A stretch of 64,000 nucleotides of DNA from Pseudomonas cichorii (GCF_003700275.1 NZ_RBRE01000059.1:58955-122954), one strand, 5' to 3'; counted from the stretch's first letter, positions 52,262 through 61,788 are shown. Program-made: numbers and translations. The notes: generated from the sequence alone by a model not told the origin.

Positions 52262-53203
52262 ATGAGTAAAAAAAGGTACCCCAGGTTTTTTGGCTACTTG
52301 GCCCTGTTCAGCATGCTGTTGCTCAGCGGCTGTGAGGGCTTTCCTCTGCTCGATCCGAAAGGGCAGGTGGGTATCGAACAACGGAACCTGATCGTCATCG
52401 CCACGTTGCTGATGCTTATCGTGGTCATCCCGGTCATTGTCATGACCCTCGTCTTCGCCTGGAAGTATCGCGCGTCCAACAAGGCCGCCAAGTACACGCC
52501 CGACTGGTCGCACTCGACCAAGATCGAAGTCGCAGTCTGGGGCGTCCCCATGATCCTGCTGGTCTTCCTGGGGTACTTCACCTACATTTCCACTCACTCG
52601 CTGGACCCTTACCGTCCGCTTGTGTCCGACGTCAAGCCTGTGACCATCCAGGTTGTCGCGCTGGACTGGAAATGGATGTTCATCTATCCGGAACAAGGCA
52701 TTGCCACGGTCAACAAGATCGTCTTCCCTGCCAATACCCCGGTCAATTTCCAGATCACATCCGACTCTGTAATGAACTCGTTCTTCATTCCGGGTCTGGG
52801 TGGCCAGGTCTACGCAATGGCCGGCATGCACACCAAACTGCATCTGATTGCCAACGAAAACCACGAGTTCAACGGTATCTCGGCCAACTACAGTGGCGCG
52901 GGCTTCACCGGCATGAAGTTCAAGGCTATCGCCACCAGCCAGGCCGATTTCGAAGCCTGGGTCAACGAAGTCAAGAGTTCACCTAAACAGCTTGGTGCTG
53001 CTGAATACACTGAACTGGCCAAACCTAGCGAACGCAATCCCGTCGAACTTTATTCCACGGTCACTCCGAACCTGTTCCAGATCATCATCGACAAGTATGA
53101 AGGTATGAATCCAGGCAAGAAGCTTGTTCCGGGTGAGAAGGAAGTTGCTGGTTCCGAAGGTGCGGAAAAGGGCAAAAATTCAGCTGCTGGGGCAGAGGAG
53201 TAA
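52262..53203 (+). CDS. cyoA: Cytochrome bo3 ubiquinol oxidase subunit II
   Basis: 313 aa from MSKKRYPRFF, with GAGG upstream; the longer frame is leader. Lipobox LLSGC gives a lipidated C24. Two membrane helices are followed by a periplasmic cupredoxin domain (VVALDWKWMFIYPEQGIA) lacking CuA ligands, as usual for quinol oxidases. The C-terminal tail is Glu/Lys/Ala-rich. Confidence 0.95.
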   Translation: MSKKRYPRFFGYLALFSMLLLSGCEGFPLLDPKGQVGIEQRNLIVIATLLMLIVVIPVIVMTLVFAWKYRASNKAAKYTPDWSHSTKIEVAVWGVPMILLVFLGYFTYISTHSLDPYRPLVSDVKPVTIQVVALDWKWMFIYPEQGIATVNKIVFPANTPVNFQITSDSVMNSFFIPGLGGQVYAMAGMHTKLHLIANENHEFNGISANYSGAGFTGMKFKAIATSQADFEAWVNEVKSSPKQLGAAEYTELAKPSERNPVELYSTVTPNLFQIIIDKYEGMNPGKKLVPGEKEVAGSEGAEKGKNSAAGAEE

Positions 53204-53206
53204 ACG

Positions 53207-55216
53207 ATGTTAGGCAAATTAAGTTGGGAAGCGGTACCGCATGACCCCATAGTCATGGTGACCCTTGCCATGATCGCTATCGGTGGTCTGGGTGTGGTCG
53301 GGGCAATCACTTACTTCAAGAAGTGGTCGTACCTTTGGACCGAGTGGCTGACGTCCGTCGACCACAAGAAAATCGGCGTGATGTACATCATCGTTGCCAT
53401 GATCATGCTGCTGCGCGGTTTTGCCGACGCAATCATGATGCGTGCGCAACTGGCCATGGCCCAGAACGGTTCCGAAGGCTTCCTGCCGCCTGAACACTAT
53501 GACCAGATCTTCACCGCTCACGGTGTGATCATGATCATCTTCATGGCGATGCCATTCTTCACCGGCCTGATGAACATCGTCCTGCCGCTGCAGATCGGTG
53601 CTCGTGACGTTGCCTTCCCGTTCCTGAACTCCCTGAGCTTCTGGCTTCTGGTAGCGGGCATGCTGCTGATCAACATCTCCCTGGGTGTCGGCGAGTTCGC
53701 CAAGACCGGCTGGGTTGCGTATCCGCCGTTGTCGGGTCTGCAGTACAGTCCTGGAGTGGGTGTCGATTACTATATCTGGGCACTACAGTTATCCGGGTTG
53801 GGTACGACGCTAACGGGCGTCAACTTCCTGGTTACCGTGCTGAAGATGCGTACTCCTGGCATGAAACTGATGGACATGCCGATCTTCACCTGGACCTGCA
53901 CCTGGGCAAACGTCCTGATCGTGGCTTCGTTCCCGATCCTGACCGCGTGTCTGGGGCTGCTGACTCTTGACCGCTACATGGACTTCCACATCTTCACGAA
54001 CGAAATGGGCGGTAACCCCATGATGTACGTGAACCTGTTCTGGGCATGGGGTCACCCTGAGGTGTACATCCTCGTCCTGCCAGCGTTCGGTGTGTTCTCC
54101 GAGGTCATTTCGACTTTCACCGGCAAGCGTCTGTTCGGCCACAAGTCGATGATCTTCGCTTCCGGCGGTATCTGTGTACTGGGCTTCGTGGTCTGGCTGC
54201 ACCACTTCTTCACCATGGGTGCGGGTGCGAACGTCAACGCCTTCTTCGGTCTGGCGACGATGCTCATCGCGATTCCGACGGGTGTGAAGCTATTCAACTG
54301 GCTGTTCACCATCTACCAGGGCCGCCTGCGCTTCACCGCGCCAGTACTCTGGACCCTGGGCTTCATGGTCACCTTCTCGATCGGCGGCATGACCGGCGTT
54401 CTGCTGGCGATCCCTGGTGCCGACTTCGTGCTGCACAACAGCCTGTTCGTAATCGCTCACTTCCACAACGTCATCATCGGCGGTGCGGTATTCGGTTACA
54501 TCGCCGGCTTCGCGTTCTGGTTCCCTAAAGCGTTCGGTTTCACCCTGAACGAGAAGTGGGGCAAGGCAGCGTTCTGGTTCTGGATCAGCGGTTTCTTCAT
54601 TGCATTCATGCCGCTGTACGCGCTGGGCTTCCTGGGTATGACCCGTCGCCTGAACGCTACCGACATGCCTGAGTGGAACATCTACCTGGACGTTGCCCTG
54701 TTCGGTGCGTTCCTGATCGCAGCCGGTATCGCTTCGCAGCTGATCCAGTTGTTCGTCAGTATCCGTGACCGCAACAAGAACCGCGATCTGACCGGTGACC
54801 CATGGAATGGCCACACTCTGGAGTGGTCCACTTCGTCGCCACCACCGTTCTACAACTTTGCCGAGCTGCCTGAGGCAAAAGACATCGACGCATTCACCGA
54901 TGCCAAGCGTGCAGGTACCGCCTACAAGGTTCCGGCTCGTTACTCGGCGATCCACATGCCCAACAACACGCCAACCGGCCTGTACATGGGGCTGCTGTTG
55001 ACGGTCTTCGGCTTTGCTTTCATCTGGCACATCTGGTGGCTGGTGGGCGTAAGCCTGGTATCGACCATCGCGGTCTTCGTTGCTCACGCTGCGCGTGACG
55101 ACCAGGGCTACATGGTGCCTGCTGAAGAAGTAGCGCGTATTGAAGGTGAGCATCACAAGGTCCTGGCGGCCAACGGTGCATACACTCCTGTCAAGTCCTC
55201 GCTGGAACAGGTTTAA
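53207..55216 (+). CDS. cyoB: Cytochrome bo3 ubiquinol oxidase subunit I
   Basis: 669 aa. Heme-copper oxidase fold with about 15 helices. The heme b/CuB region includes WAWGHPEVYILVLPAFG (cross-linked His-Tyr), the His pair in LHHFF, and HFHNVIIGG. K- and D-channel residues appear conserved. It reduces oxygen to water and pumps protons. 3 bp after cyoA. Confidence 0.97.
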   Translation: MLGKLSWEAVPHDPIVMVTLAMIAIGGLGVVGAITYFKKWSYLWTEWLTSVDHKKIGVMYIIVAMIMLLRGFADAIMMRAQLAMAQNGSEGFLPPEHYDQIFTAHGVIMIIFMAMPFFTGLMNIVLPLQIGARDVAFPFLNSLSFWLLVAGMLLINISLGVGEFAKTGWVAYPPLSGLQYSPGVGVDYYIWALQLSGLGTTLTGVNFLVTVLKMRTPGMKLMDMPIFTWTCTWANVLIVASFPILTACLGLLTLDRYMDFHIFTNEMGGNPMMYVNLFWAWGHPEVYILVLPAFGVFSEVISTFTGKRLFGHKSMIFASGGICVLGFVVWLHHFFTMGAGANVNAFFGLATMLIAIPTGVKLFNWLFTIYQGRLRFTAPVLWTLGFMVTFSIGGMTGVLLAIPGADFVLHNSLFVIAHFHNVIIGGAVFGYIAGFAFWFPKAFGFTLNEKWGKAAFWFWISGFFIAFMPLYALGFLGMTRRLNATDMPEWNIYLDVALFGAFLIAAGIASQLIQLFVSIRDRNKNRDLTGDPWNGHTLEWSTSSPPPFYNFAELPEAKDIDAFTDAKRAGTAYKVPARYSAIHMPNNTPTGLYMGLLLTVFGFAFIWHIWWLVGVSLVSTIAVFVAHAARDDQGYMVPAEEVARIEGEHHKVLAANGAYTPVKSSLEQV

Positions 55217-55218
55217 AC

Positions 55219-55845
55219 ATGTCAAATATTGCTATCAACTCCGGAGCCCACGATCATGACCATGATCATGGGCACGACGATCACCACGACAGTGGTGGGA
55301 TGACGGTCTACGGCTTCTGGCTGTACCTGATGACCGACTGTGTGCTCTTCGCTTCGTTCTTCGCGGTCTACGCCGTGATGGTCAACAGCGTTGCGGGCGG
55401 CCCGTCCGGTCAGGACATCTTCCTGCTGCCATTCGTGGCCGTGGAAACCGCTTTCCTGCTGGTCAGCTCCATCACTTATGGCTTTGCCATGCTGGCGCTG
55501 TACAAAGGCAAGAAGAGTCAGGTACTGGGCTGGCTGGCCATTACTTTCCTGTGCGGTGCTGCGTTTATCGCCATGGAAGTCTATGAGTTCCATCACCTGA
55601 TCAACGAAGGCTACGGTCCTAGCCGCAGCGGCTTCCTGTCGGCGTTCTTCGCCCTGGTCGGCCTGCACGGTCTGCACGTGACCAGCGGTCTGATCTGGAT
55701 GGCGATCATGATGTATCAGGTCCAGAAAAAGGGCCTGACCAACACCAACAAGACCCGCCTGAGCTGCCTGAGCCTGTTCTGGCACTTCCTGGACGTGGTC
55801 TGGATCGGTGTGTTCACCATTGTTTACCTGCTGGGGGTGCTGTAA
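55219..55845 (+). CDS. cyoC: Cytochrome bo3 ubiquinol oxidase subunit III
   Basis: 208 aa, five membrane helices. The N-terminus is a His/Asp-rich stretch (residues 11-22) before YGFWLYLMTDCVLFASFF. A similar His-rich start exists in E. coli CyoC. 2 bp after cyoB. Confidence 0.95.
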   Translation: MSNIAINSGAHDHDHDHGHDDHHDSGGMTVYGFWLYLMTDCVLFASFFAVYAVMVNSVAGGPSGQDIFLLPFVAVETAFLLVSSITYGFAMLALYKGKKSQVLGWLAITFLCGAAFIAMEVYEFHHLINEGYGPSRSGFLSAFFALVGLHGLHVTSGLIWMAIMMYQVQKKGLTNTNKTRLSCLSLFWHFLDVVWIGVFTIVYLLGVL

Positions 55846-56178
55846 ATGGCTAATCCACATAACTCCCACGACGATGGCAGCCACGGTTCCGTGAAGGACT
55901 ACCTGATCGGTTTCGTACTGTCGATCATCCTGACCGCTATCCCGTTTGCCCTGGTCATGTCCCCGGCTCTGCCAAAAGACACGACCATCTGGATTATCCT
56001 GGCGTTCGCAGTTATCCAGATCCTGGTGCACCTGCGTTACTTCCTGCACCTGGATTTCTCGAGCGGGCAACGCAACAACGTGATGGCTTTTGCCTTTACC
56101 GCGCTGGTGATCTTCTTCCTGGTCGGTCTGTCGGTGTGGATCATCTTCAGTATCCATCGCGAAATGATGGCGCATTGA
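55846..56178 (+). CDS. cyoD: Cytochrome bo3 ubiquinol oxidase subunit IV
   Basis: 110 aa, three membrane helices (about 20-40, 48-68, 80-102). The start ATG directly follows the cyoC stop. It is an assembly subunit of the oxidase. Confidence 0.94.
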   Translation: MANPHNSHDDGSHGSVKDYLIGFVLSIILTAIPFALVMSPALPKDTTIWIILAFAVIQILVHLRYFLHLDFSSGQRNNVMAFAFTALVIFFLVGLSVWIIFSIHREMMAH

Positions 56179-56188
56179 GGAATACCAG

Positions 56189-57076
56189 ATGTCTCTGAAG
56201 CACTTTATCCAAATCACCAAGCCGGGGATCATTTTCGGTAACGTGCTTTCGGTGGCAGGTGGCTTTTTTCTGGCATCCAAGGGTGATATCGATTTCGTCG
56301 TGTTCCTTGCGGCGGTAATCGGTACCTCCCTGGTCGTAGCGTCAGGTTGCGTATTCAATAACTGCATCGATCGTGATATCGACGAGCGCATGGAGCGGAC
56401 ACGCAACCGTGTGCTGGTGCAGGGTCTGGTTTCCATCAAGCTTGCACTGCTGTATGCCACGATTCTCGGCATCGTCGGTGTAAGCCTGTTGTACACCTAT
56501 GCAAACCCTCTGGCTGCCATGTTGGTGGTGATCGGCTTTGTGATCTACGTGGGCTTCTACAGCCTGTACTTCAAGCGTAAATCCGTGCACGGCACCCTGA
56601 TCGGCAGCCTGTCGGGGGCCATGCCTCCGGTGATTGGCTACTGCGCAGTAAGCAACAGCTTCGATTTCGCGGCATGGACGCTACTGGTGATGTTCAGCTT
56701 GTGGCAGATGCCGCATTCGTACGCGATTGCGATCTTCCGTTTCAATGACTATCGTGCTGCGAAAATTCCGGTCCTGCCGGTCAAGCGCGGCATTCTGGTC
56801 ACCAAGCGTCATATCCTGCTCTACATCCTGGCGTTCCTCGTGGCGACCCTGATGTTGACGTTTGGCGGTTACGCCGGATTGAACTACCTCGCTGTTGCAG
56901 CGGGCATGGGCATGTACTGGTTGTACATGGCGTGGAAGGGCTACAAGGCTGCAGACGATACCGTCTGGGCCCGCAAGCTGTTCGTGTTCTCCATCTTCAC
57001 CATCACTGCCCTGAGCGTGATGATGTCGGTGGACTTTCAGGTAACCAAAGAGTTGCTGGTGACTTACGCCTTCTGA
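56189..57076 (+). CDS. cyoE: Heme O synthase (protoheme IX farnesyltransferase)
   Basis: 295 aa, UbiA-type prenyltransferase with about nine helices. First Asp-rich region NNCIDRDIDERMERTRNR. It adds the farnesyl group that makes heme O for CyoB. GAGGAAT precedes the ATG. Last gene of the operon. Confidence 0.95.
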   Translation: MSLKHFIQITKPGIIFGNVLSVAGGFFLASKGDIDFVVFLAAVIGTSLVVASGCVFNNCIDRDIDERMERTRNRVLVQGLVSIKLALLYATILGIVGVSLLYTYANPLAAMLVVIGFVIYVGFYSLYFKRKSVHGTLIGSLSGAMPPVIGYCAVSNSFDFAAWTLLVMFSLWQMPHSYAIAIFRFNDYRAAKIPVLPVKRGILVTKRHILLYILAFLVATLMLTFGGYAGLNYLAVAAGMGMYWLYMAWKGYKAADDTVWARKLFVFSIFTITALSVMMSVDFQVTKELLVTYAF

Positions 57077-57098
57077 CTCGTACCTGAACCCGATAGAA

Positions 57099-57130
57099 AA
57101 CCCTGTTCCGCGAGGATCAGGGTTTTTTTT
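57099..57130 (+). terminator. Intrinsic terminator after cyoE
   Basis: AACCCTG / CAGGGTT with a 12-nt loop and a T-run of eight. Ends the cyo operon. Confidence 0.9.
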
Positions 57131-57277
57131 CGCCTGCTCATTTGACCCCGTCTTTAGTGACCCTGTCGGCATTAAACCTGTGGATTGTGCTTTTTCAAAC
57201 CTCAGGCTTGAAATGATCTGGCAGAATACGGACTTGGCCTGACTCGTCCAGGCAACGGCTAAATGAAAGAGGGCGTT

Positions 57278-58297
57278 ATGAGTCAAGAAAGCATCAACTG
57301 GGAAACTCTGGGTTTCGACTACATCAAAACCGACAAGCGCTACCTCTCTCACTGGCGTAACGGTGCCTGGGATGAAGGCTCACTGACCGAAGACAACGTT
57401 CTGCACATCAGTGAAGGTTCTACCGCGTTGCATTACGGTCAGCAGTGTTTCGAGGGCCTGAAGGCCTACCGCTGCAAGGATGGCTCGATCAACCTGTTCC
57501 GCCCCGACCAGAACGCCCAGCGCATGCAGCGCAGCTGTTCCCGTCTGTTGATGCCTCATGTACCGACCGATGTCTTCATCGAGGCGTGCAAGAAGGTCGT
57601 CCAGGCCAACGAGCGCTTCATTCCGCCCTATGGCTCGGGCGGTGCCTTGTACCTGCGTCCGTTCGTGATCGGTGTTGGCGACAACATCGGCGTGCGTACT
57701 GCGCCCGAGTTCATCTTCTCGATCTTCTGCATTCCGGTTGGCGCCTACTTCAAGGGCGGCCTGAAACCGAACAATTTCGTGATCTCCGGTTACGACCGCG
57801 CCGCGCCAAACGGCACCGGCGCAGCCAAGGTCGGTGGCAACTATGCCGCCAGCCTGATGCCAGGTTCCGAAGCCAAGAAACACAGCTTCGCCGACTGCAT
57901 CTACCTCGACCCGCAAACCCATTCAAAGATTGAAGAAGTCGGTTCGGCCAACTTCTTTGCGATCACTGCCGACAACAGGTTCATCACCCCCAAGTCGCCT
58001 TCGGTACTGCCGGGTATCACGCGCCTGTCGCTGATGGAACTGGCGGAAACGCGCCTGGGCCTGACCGTTGTGGAAGGCGATGTCCTGATCGACAAGCTTG
58101 CTGACTTCACCGAAGCGGGCGCCTGCGGCACAGCTGCGGTGATCACTCCGATTGGCGGGATTTCCTACAAGGAAAAACTGCACGTCTTCTACAGCCAGAC
58201 GGAAGTCGGCCCGGTGACCCGCAAGCTTTATGCAGAACTCACCGGTGTGCAATCCGGCGACGTCGAAGCGCCAGCCGGCTGGATCGTCAAGGTCTGA
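57278..58297 (+). CDS. ilvE: Branched-chain amino acid aminotransferase
   Basis: 339 aa from MSQESINWETLGFDY; an ATG five codons earlier is possible. Class IV PLP enzyme of the larger (BCAT type II) group. The PLP lysine is in AAKVGGNYAASL, with EVGSANFF and GACGTAAVITPI. It transaminates Leu, Ile and Val. Monocistronic; a REP pair follows. Confidence 0.93.
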   Translation: MSQESINWETLGFDYIKTDKRYLSHWRNGAWDEGSLTEDNVLHISEGSTALHYGQQCFEGLKAYRCKDGSINLFRPDQNAQRMQRSCSRLLMPHVPTDVFIEACKKVVQANERFIPPYGSGGALYLRPFVIGVGDNIGVRTAPEFIFSIFCIPVGAYFKGGLKPNNFVISGYDRAAPNGTGAAKVGGNYAASLMPGSEAKKHSFADCIYLDPQTHSKIEEVGSANFFAITADNRFITPKSPSVLPGITRLSLMELAETRLGLTVVEGDVLIDKLADFTEAGACGTAAVITPIGGISYKEKLHVFYSQTEVGPVTRKLYAELTGVQSGDVEAPAGWIVKV

Positions 58298-58308
58298 CCA
58301 ACCCCTGG

Positions 58309-58365
58309 CGGGAGCGAATTCATTCGCGAAGCATGCACATTGCTTTCGCGGATAAATCCGCTCCC
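58309..58365. repeat. REP doublet
   Basis: GGGAGCGAATTCATTCGCG (from 58310) and the inverted CGCGGATAAATCCGCTCCC (58347-58365) face each other over about 16 bp. It lies between convergent ilvE and the CoiA-like gene, a typical 3'-end site. Confidence 0.88.
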
Positions 58366-58380
58366 ACACAGAGACGGTAT

Positions 58381-59349
58381 CTACACGGCTTCCTTGCCCG
58401 GCCCCAGCACGATCGCCAGATGCCGCAGATCGGCAACCTCGACGCTGAAGCTTTTCCCCGATGGGCTTTTGACGACATTCCCCAGCGCGTAAACCGTAAA
58501 GAACTTCACTTCGTCGGCATGGCTCAACAGTTCGCTGATATAGCGGCTGGAGCGATAGGCCTGCATCTGCGCGGGTGACACGTACAACGTCACCAGCTTG
58601 CCTTCAAGCCGGTCGAAGAACTTGAACTTGAACCCCAGCCCATAACGCTCTACCAGACCGCCGCCATAAAGCACGCGGCCGTTATCACCTGTCTGGGCGT
58701 ATTTGATATGGCGAAAGTATGAACGCAGTGACAGCTCACCCTGGCCGGGAATCTTCAAGGTCAGCAGCTTGAAGTCATCGGCAGGCAATTGCGCCTTGGC
58801 CTGACGATAGCTGTCCACCAAGCGTTCCAGATTATTGGTGCGGGTTTCACTGTAGCGCGGTGTTGCCGGTTTGGAGGTTTCTGCTGCTGGAGTAGCGTTG
58901 GCAGCCTGTGGAACGCGAGGGCCGGCCTTGTCTGGCCCGGCCTTTTCCTTGACAGGCTCTTTTATGGCTGGATCGAAGACGTCGATGTAATCATCCAGCT
59001 TGCGCTTGGCCTTGCGGGTGCGAACCTGTGGGTCGCTCTCTTCAACCGCGGTTTCTTCCTCGACTTCCTGGCCATCGTCCTCGACCCACTCGCATGTAGC
59101 GTGATGGTCGTAATGCGGATTGGCGCGAAAGTGCGCGGCCACGAAGGTCGGGTTGTCCTGAGGCTTCACGTCATAACGCACGCCCGTCACTTTCGCCCCC
59201 AGCGCCCGGCAGGCTTCACTCGAACAGAGAAACTCGAATCGCGAGCGTGGCGGCTCCTGCGAAAAATACTCACGTCTGGCGGCGGTAATCGACAGTTCCT
59301 GCTGCAACTCGACGCAGAACGCACGAGTGATGGTTTTGCTGGGCTTCAT
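58381..59349 (-). CDS. CoiA-like zinc-motif protein with possible OB-fold C-terminus
   Basis: 322 aa. The N-terminal 90 residues hold FEFLCSSEACRALG and, further on, AAHFRANPHYDHHATCEW, the C..C...HF...H....C layout of the CoiA-type N-terminal zinc domain. Residues 92-175 are charged and low-complexity (EEETAVEES, KAKRKLDD, Pro/Ala-rich). The C-terminal 130 residues (about 190-320) are beta-rich and could be an OB-like domain. No nuclease motif was recognised. Monocistronic. Function unknown; nucleic-acid binding is a guess. Confidence 0.6.
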   Translation of the reverse strand: MKPSKTITRAFCVELQQELSITAARREYFSQEPPRSRFEFLCSSEACRALGAKVTGVRYDVKPQDNPTFVAAHFRANPHYDHHATCEWVEDDGQEVEEETAVEESDPQVRTRKAKRKLDDYIDVFDPAIKEPVKEKAGPDKAGPRVPQAANATPAAETSKPATPRYSETRTNNLERLVDSYRQAKAQLPADDFKLLTLKIPGQGELSLRSYFRHIKYAQTGDNGRVLYGGGLVERYGLGFKFKFFDRLEGKLVTLYVSPAQMQAYRSSRYISELLSHADEVKFFTVYALGNVVKSPSGKSFSVEVADLRHLAIVLGPGKEAV

Positions 59350-59464
59350 GCTCGGTGGGTGCCTTCCAGTCGTTGTTCCTGCAACAACCTATTTCAGCCG
59401 CACACAGCTTGCAACCACTGCTGAACGGAATCGACATGCGATTGCCGTTCAGCCCCCGGACGGC

Positions 59465-60253
59465 TTACTGACCCGGCACCGCCAGCCACTCGCCGAGCGT
59501 CTGTTGATAAGCGCCTGTGGCCTTGCTCAGGTGCAGCCACTGGTCGACGTAGCTTTTCCAGGTCATGTCGTCGCGTGGCAGCAAATAGGCCTTTTCACCG
59601 TATTGCATGTAACGGGTCGGGTTGACCGCGCACAGGCCCGGCATGCGTTTCTGCTGGTACAGCGCTTCGGAGGCGTCGGTGATCATCACGTCGGCCTTCT
59701 TGTCCAGCAACTCCTGGAAGATGGTCTTGTTGTCATGGAAGGCAATCGGCGCCTTGGGCAGATAGGCGCGGGCAAAGGCCTCGTTGGTGCCACCGGCAGG
59801 TTCGATCAGGCGCACGGATGGCTGGTTGATTTGCTCGATGGTCTGGTACAGGGCCTGATCTTCGCAGCGCACCAGCGGAATCTTGCCGTCGACATCCAGC
59901 GTGTTGCTGAAGAACGCCTTCTTCTGGCGCTCCAGAGTGACCGAGATGCCGCCCATGCCGATGTCGCACTTGCCGGCAATCATGTCCGGCATCAGGGTTT
60001 TCCAGGTGGTCGGCACCCATTGCACTTTGACCCCAAGGCTCTTGGCCAGCGAGCGTGCCATCGTGATATCGATACCTTCGTACTCACCGTCCTCGCGCAG
60101 GAACGTGTAAGGCTTGTAATCGCCAGTGGTACAGACTGCCAACTGGCCAGCCTGGATCACTTTGTCCAGGTGCGAGGTCGGTTCCGCGGCCTGAGCCATG
60201 TTTGCAAGCCCCAGCAGCAGAGCGGTCAGAGCGCTGTGTTTCAGGTTCATCAT
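59465..60253 (-). CDS. PheC-like periplasmic solute-binding/dehydratase protein
   Basis: 262 aa. The signal peptide ends QAAE near residue 23. It belongs to the SBP family 3 fold, and the sequence is strikingly like P. aeruginosa cyclohexadienyl dehydratase PheC by recall: TTGDYKPY, WKTLMPDMIAGKCDIGMGGIS, GGTNEAFARAYL, ITDASEALYQQ and AYLLPRDDMTWKSYVDQWLH. No permease or ATPase gene is adjacent, which fits a periplasmic enzyme better than a transporter. PheC-like dehydratase or an orphan binding protein are both possible. Confidence 0.8.
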   Translation of the reverse strand: MMNLKHSALTALLLGLANMAQAAEPTSHLDKVIQAGQLAVCTTGDYKPYTFLREDGEYEGIDITMARSLAKSLGVKVQWVPTTWKTLMPDMIAGKCDIGMGGISVTLERQKKAFFSNTLDVDGKIPLVRCEDQALYQTIEQINQPSVRLIEPAGGTNEAFARAYLPKAPIAFHDNKTIFQELLDKKADVMITDASEALYQQKRMPGLCAVNPTRYMQYGEKAYLLPRDDMTWKSYVDQWLHLSKATGAYQQTLGEWLAVPGQ

Positions 60254-60365
60254 GGGGCGGGGTGCTCGCGGTCAGTGAGGGGAGCGACAGAGAATGCTAA
60301 AAAACCAGGCCATGCTCAAGAGATCGATTGCCAATCGGTGCTTGAACATTTCGTAAAAAGGCGTA

Positions 60366-60674
60366 ATGTTGTGCCCCATGATTCTTGAACAACTCAAAGC
60401 GGTCGGCAATGACACTCGCATGATGATCATGGAGTGGCTCAAAGACCCTCAGGCCCATTTCCCTCCCCAGGACCACGGTGATCCGGCGATAGGGGTGTGC
60501 ATGTCGCATATTCAGGCCAAGGCCTGTCTTTCGGCGTCCAGCGCTTCGGCTCATCTGGCCATCCTGCTGCGTGCCGGTCTGGTCCAGACTACCCGGATAG
60601 GCAAGTGGACCTACTTCCGTCGCGACGAACAGGCCATTGACCGGTTCGCCGACCGGCTCAAGAACGAGCTTTGA
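60366..60674 (+). CDS. ArsR-family transcriptional regulator
   Basis: 102 aa; AAGG lies close to this ATG, and a second ATG four codons on is possible. Winged helix (about 5-90): CMSHIQAKACLSASSASAHLAILLRAGLVQTTRIGKWTYF-type recognition region (positions about 45-85). Two Cys (in GVCMSH and KACLS) could sense metal or oxidant. It precedes the MDR oxidoreductase by 56 bp on the same strand and probably represses it. Confidence 0.85.
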   Translation: MLCPMILEQLKAVGNDTRMMIMEWLKDPQAHFPPQDHGDPAIGVCMSHIQAKACLSASSASAHLAILLRAGLVQTTRIGKWTYFRRDEQAIDRFADRLKNEL

Positions 60675-60730
60675 GTTTTAGGAATTCATTTCGTCATTTC
60701 GCATAATGTTGAATCGATAGGAGATTTACC

Positions 60731-61741
60731 ATGAGCAACAAAACCATTTACGTACAGGCTGGTGGCGGCTACGACCGCGTGATCGTTGGCGACAGCGAAG
60801 TACTGGCCCCCAAGGCCGGTGAAATCACCGTGCGCCTGCATGCCAACTCCCTCAATTATCACGACTTCGCCGTGGTCAGCGGCATGTGGGGCCCCAGCGA
60901 GTCGCGCATTCCCATGGCCGACGGTGCCGGTGTGGTCACGGCGGTGGGTGAGGGCGTCGACGAGTTCAAGGTTGGCGATTCGGTCGTCAGTACCTTCTTC
61001 CCGGACTGGATCAGCGGCGAGCCGCTGGTGGAAGGCTTCGTCACCGTTCCGGGTGATGGCATCGATGGCTATGCCCGCGAACAGGTCACGGCCCGCGCCA
61101 CATCCTTCACCCACGCACCAATCGGCTATACCCACGCCGAAGCCTCGACCCTGACCACCGCCGGCCTGACCGCCTGGCGTGCGCTGATGGCTGATGGCGG
61201 TCTGAAAGCCGGTGATACCGTGCTGGTTCAAGGCACTGGCGGCGTATCGATCTTCGCCCTGCAGTTCGCCAAGATGGCTGGTGCAACCGTCATCGCCACA
61301 TCCTCCAGCGACGAGAAACTGGAGCGTCTGCGCGAACTGGGCGCCGATCACCTGATCAACTACCGCAAGGACGCCAACTGGGGCGAAACCGCTCGCGCAC
61401 TGACCGGTGGTCGTGGTGTTGATCACATCATCGAAGTCGGCGGCCCATCGACCCTGGAACAGTCGATGAACGCTGCACGTGTCGGCGGGCATATTTCGGT
61501 GATCGGCATTCTGACCGGGGTAACCGGAGAGCTGGCGATTGTCCCGGCGCTGGTCAAGCAACTGCGCCTGCAAGGCGTGCTGGTCGGCAGCCGTACCCAG
61601 CAGCAAGAGATGATCCGTGCCATCAACGCCAACGGCATGCGCCCGGTCATGGACCGTTCGTTCCCGCTGAGTGATATCGTCGAAGCATTCCGCTATCAGG
61701 AAACCAACCAGCACTTCGGCAAGATCACGCTGGATATCTGA
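60731..61741 (+). CDS. Medium-chain NAD(P)-dependent oxidoreductase lacking zinc ligands
   Basis: 336 aa, MDR superfamily. The catalytic-zinc Cys position reads NSLNYHDFAV, and no structural-zinc Cys cluster is present. It is therefore of the quinone-reductase/enoyl-reductase kind despite common alcohol-dehydrogenase annotation. NAD(P) site VLVQGTGGVSIFALQFAKMAG (about 158-178). The neighbouring ArsR gene is likely its regulator. Substrate unknown. Confidence 0.87.
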   Translation: MSNKTIYVQAGGGYDRVIVGDSEVLAPKAGEITVRLHANSLNYHDFAVVSGMWGPSESRIPMADGAGVVTAVGEGVDEFKVGDSVVSTFFPDWISGEPLVEGFVTVPGDGIDGYAREQVTARATSFTHAPIGYTHAEASTLTTAGLTAWRALMADGGLKAGDTVLVQGTGGVSIFALQFAKMAGATVIATSSSDEKLERLRELGADHLINYRKDANWGETARALTGGRGVDHIIEVGGPSTLEQSMNAARVGGHISVIGILTGVTGELAIVPALVKQLRLQGVLVGSRTQQQEMIRAINANGMRPVMDRSFPLSDIVEAFRYQETNQHFGKITLDI

Positions 61742-61788
61742 TCGCTGCACAGGCGCCTCTTCGCACCCGCTCCGGGTGGGGAGAGGCC

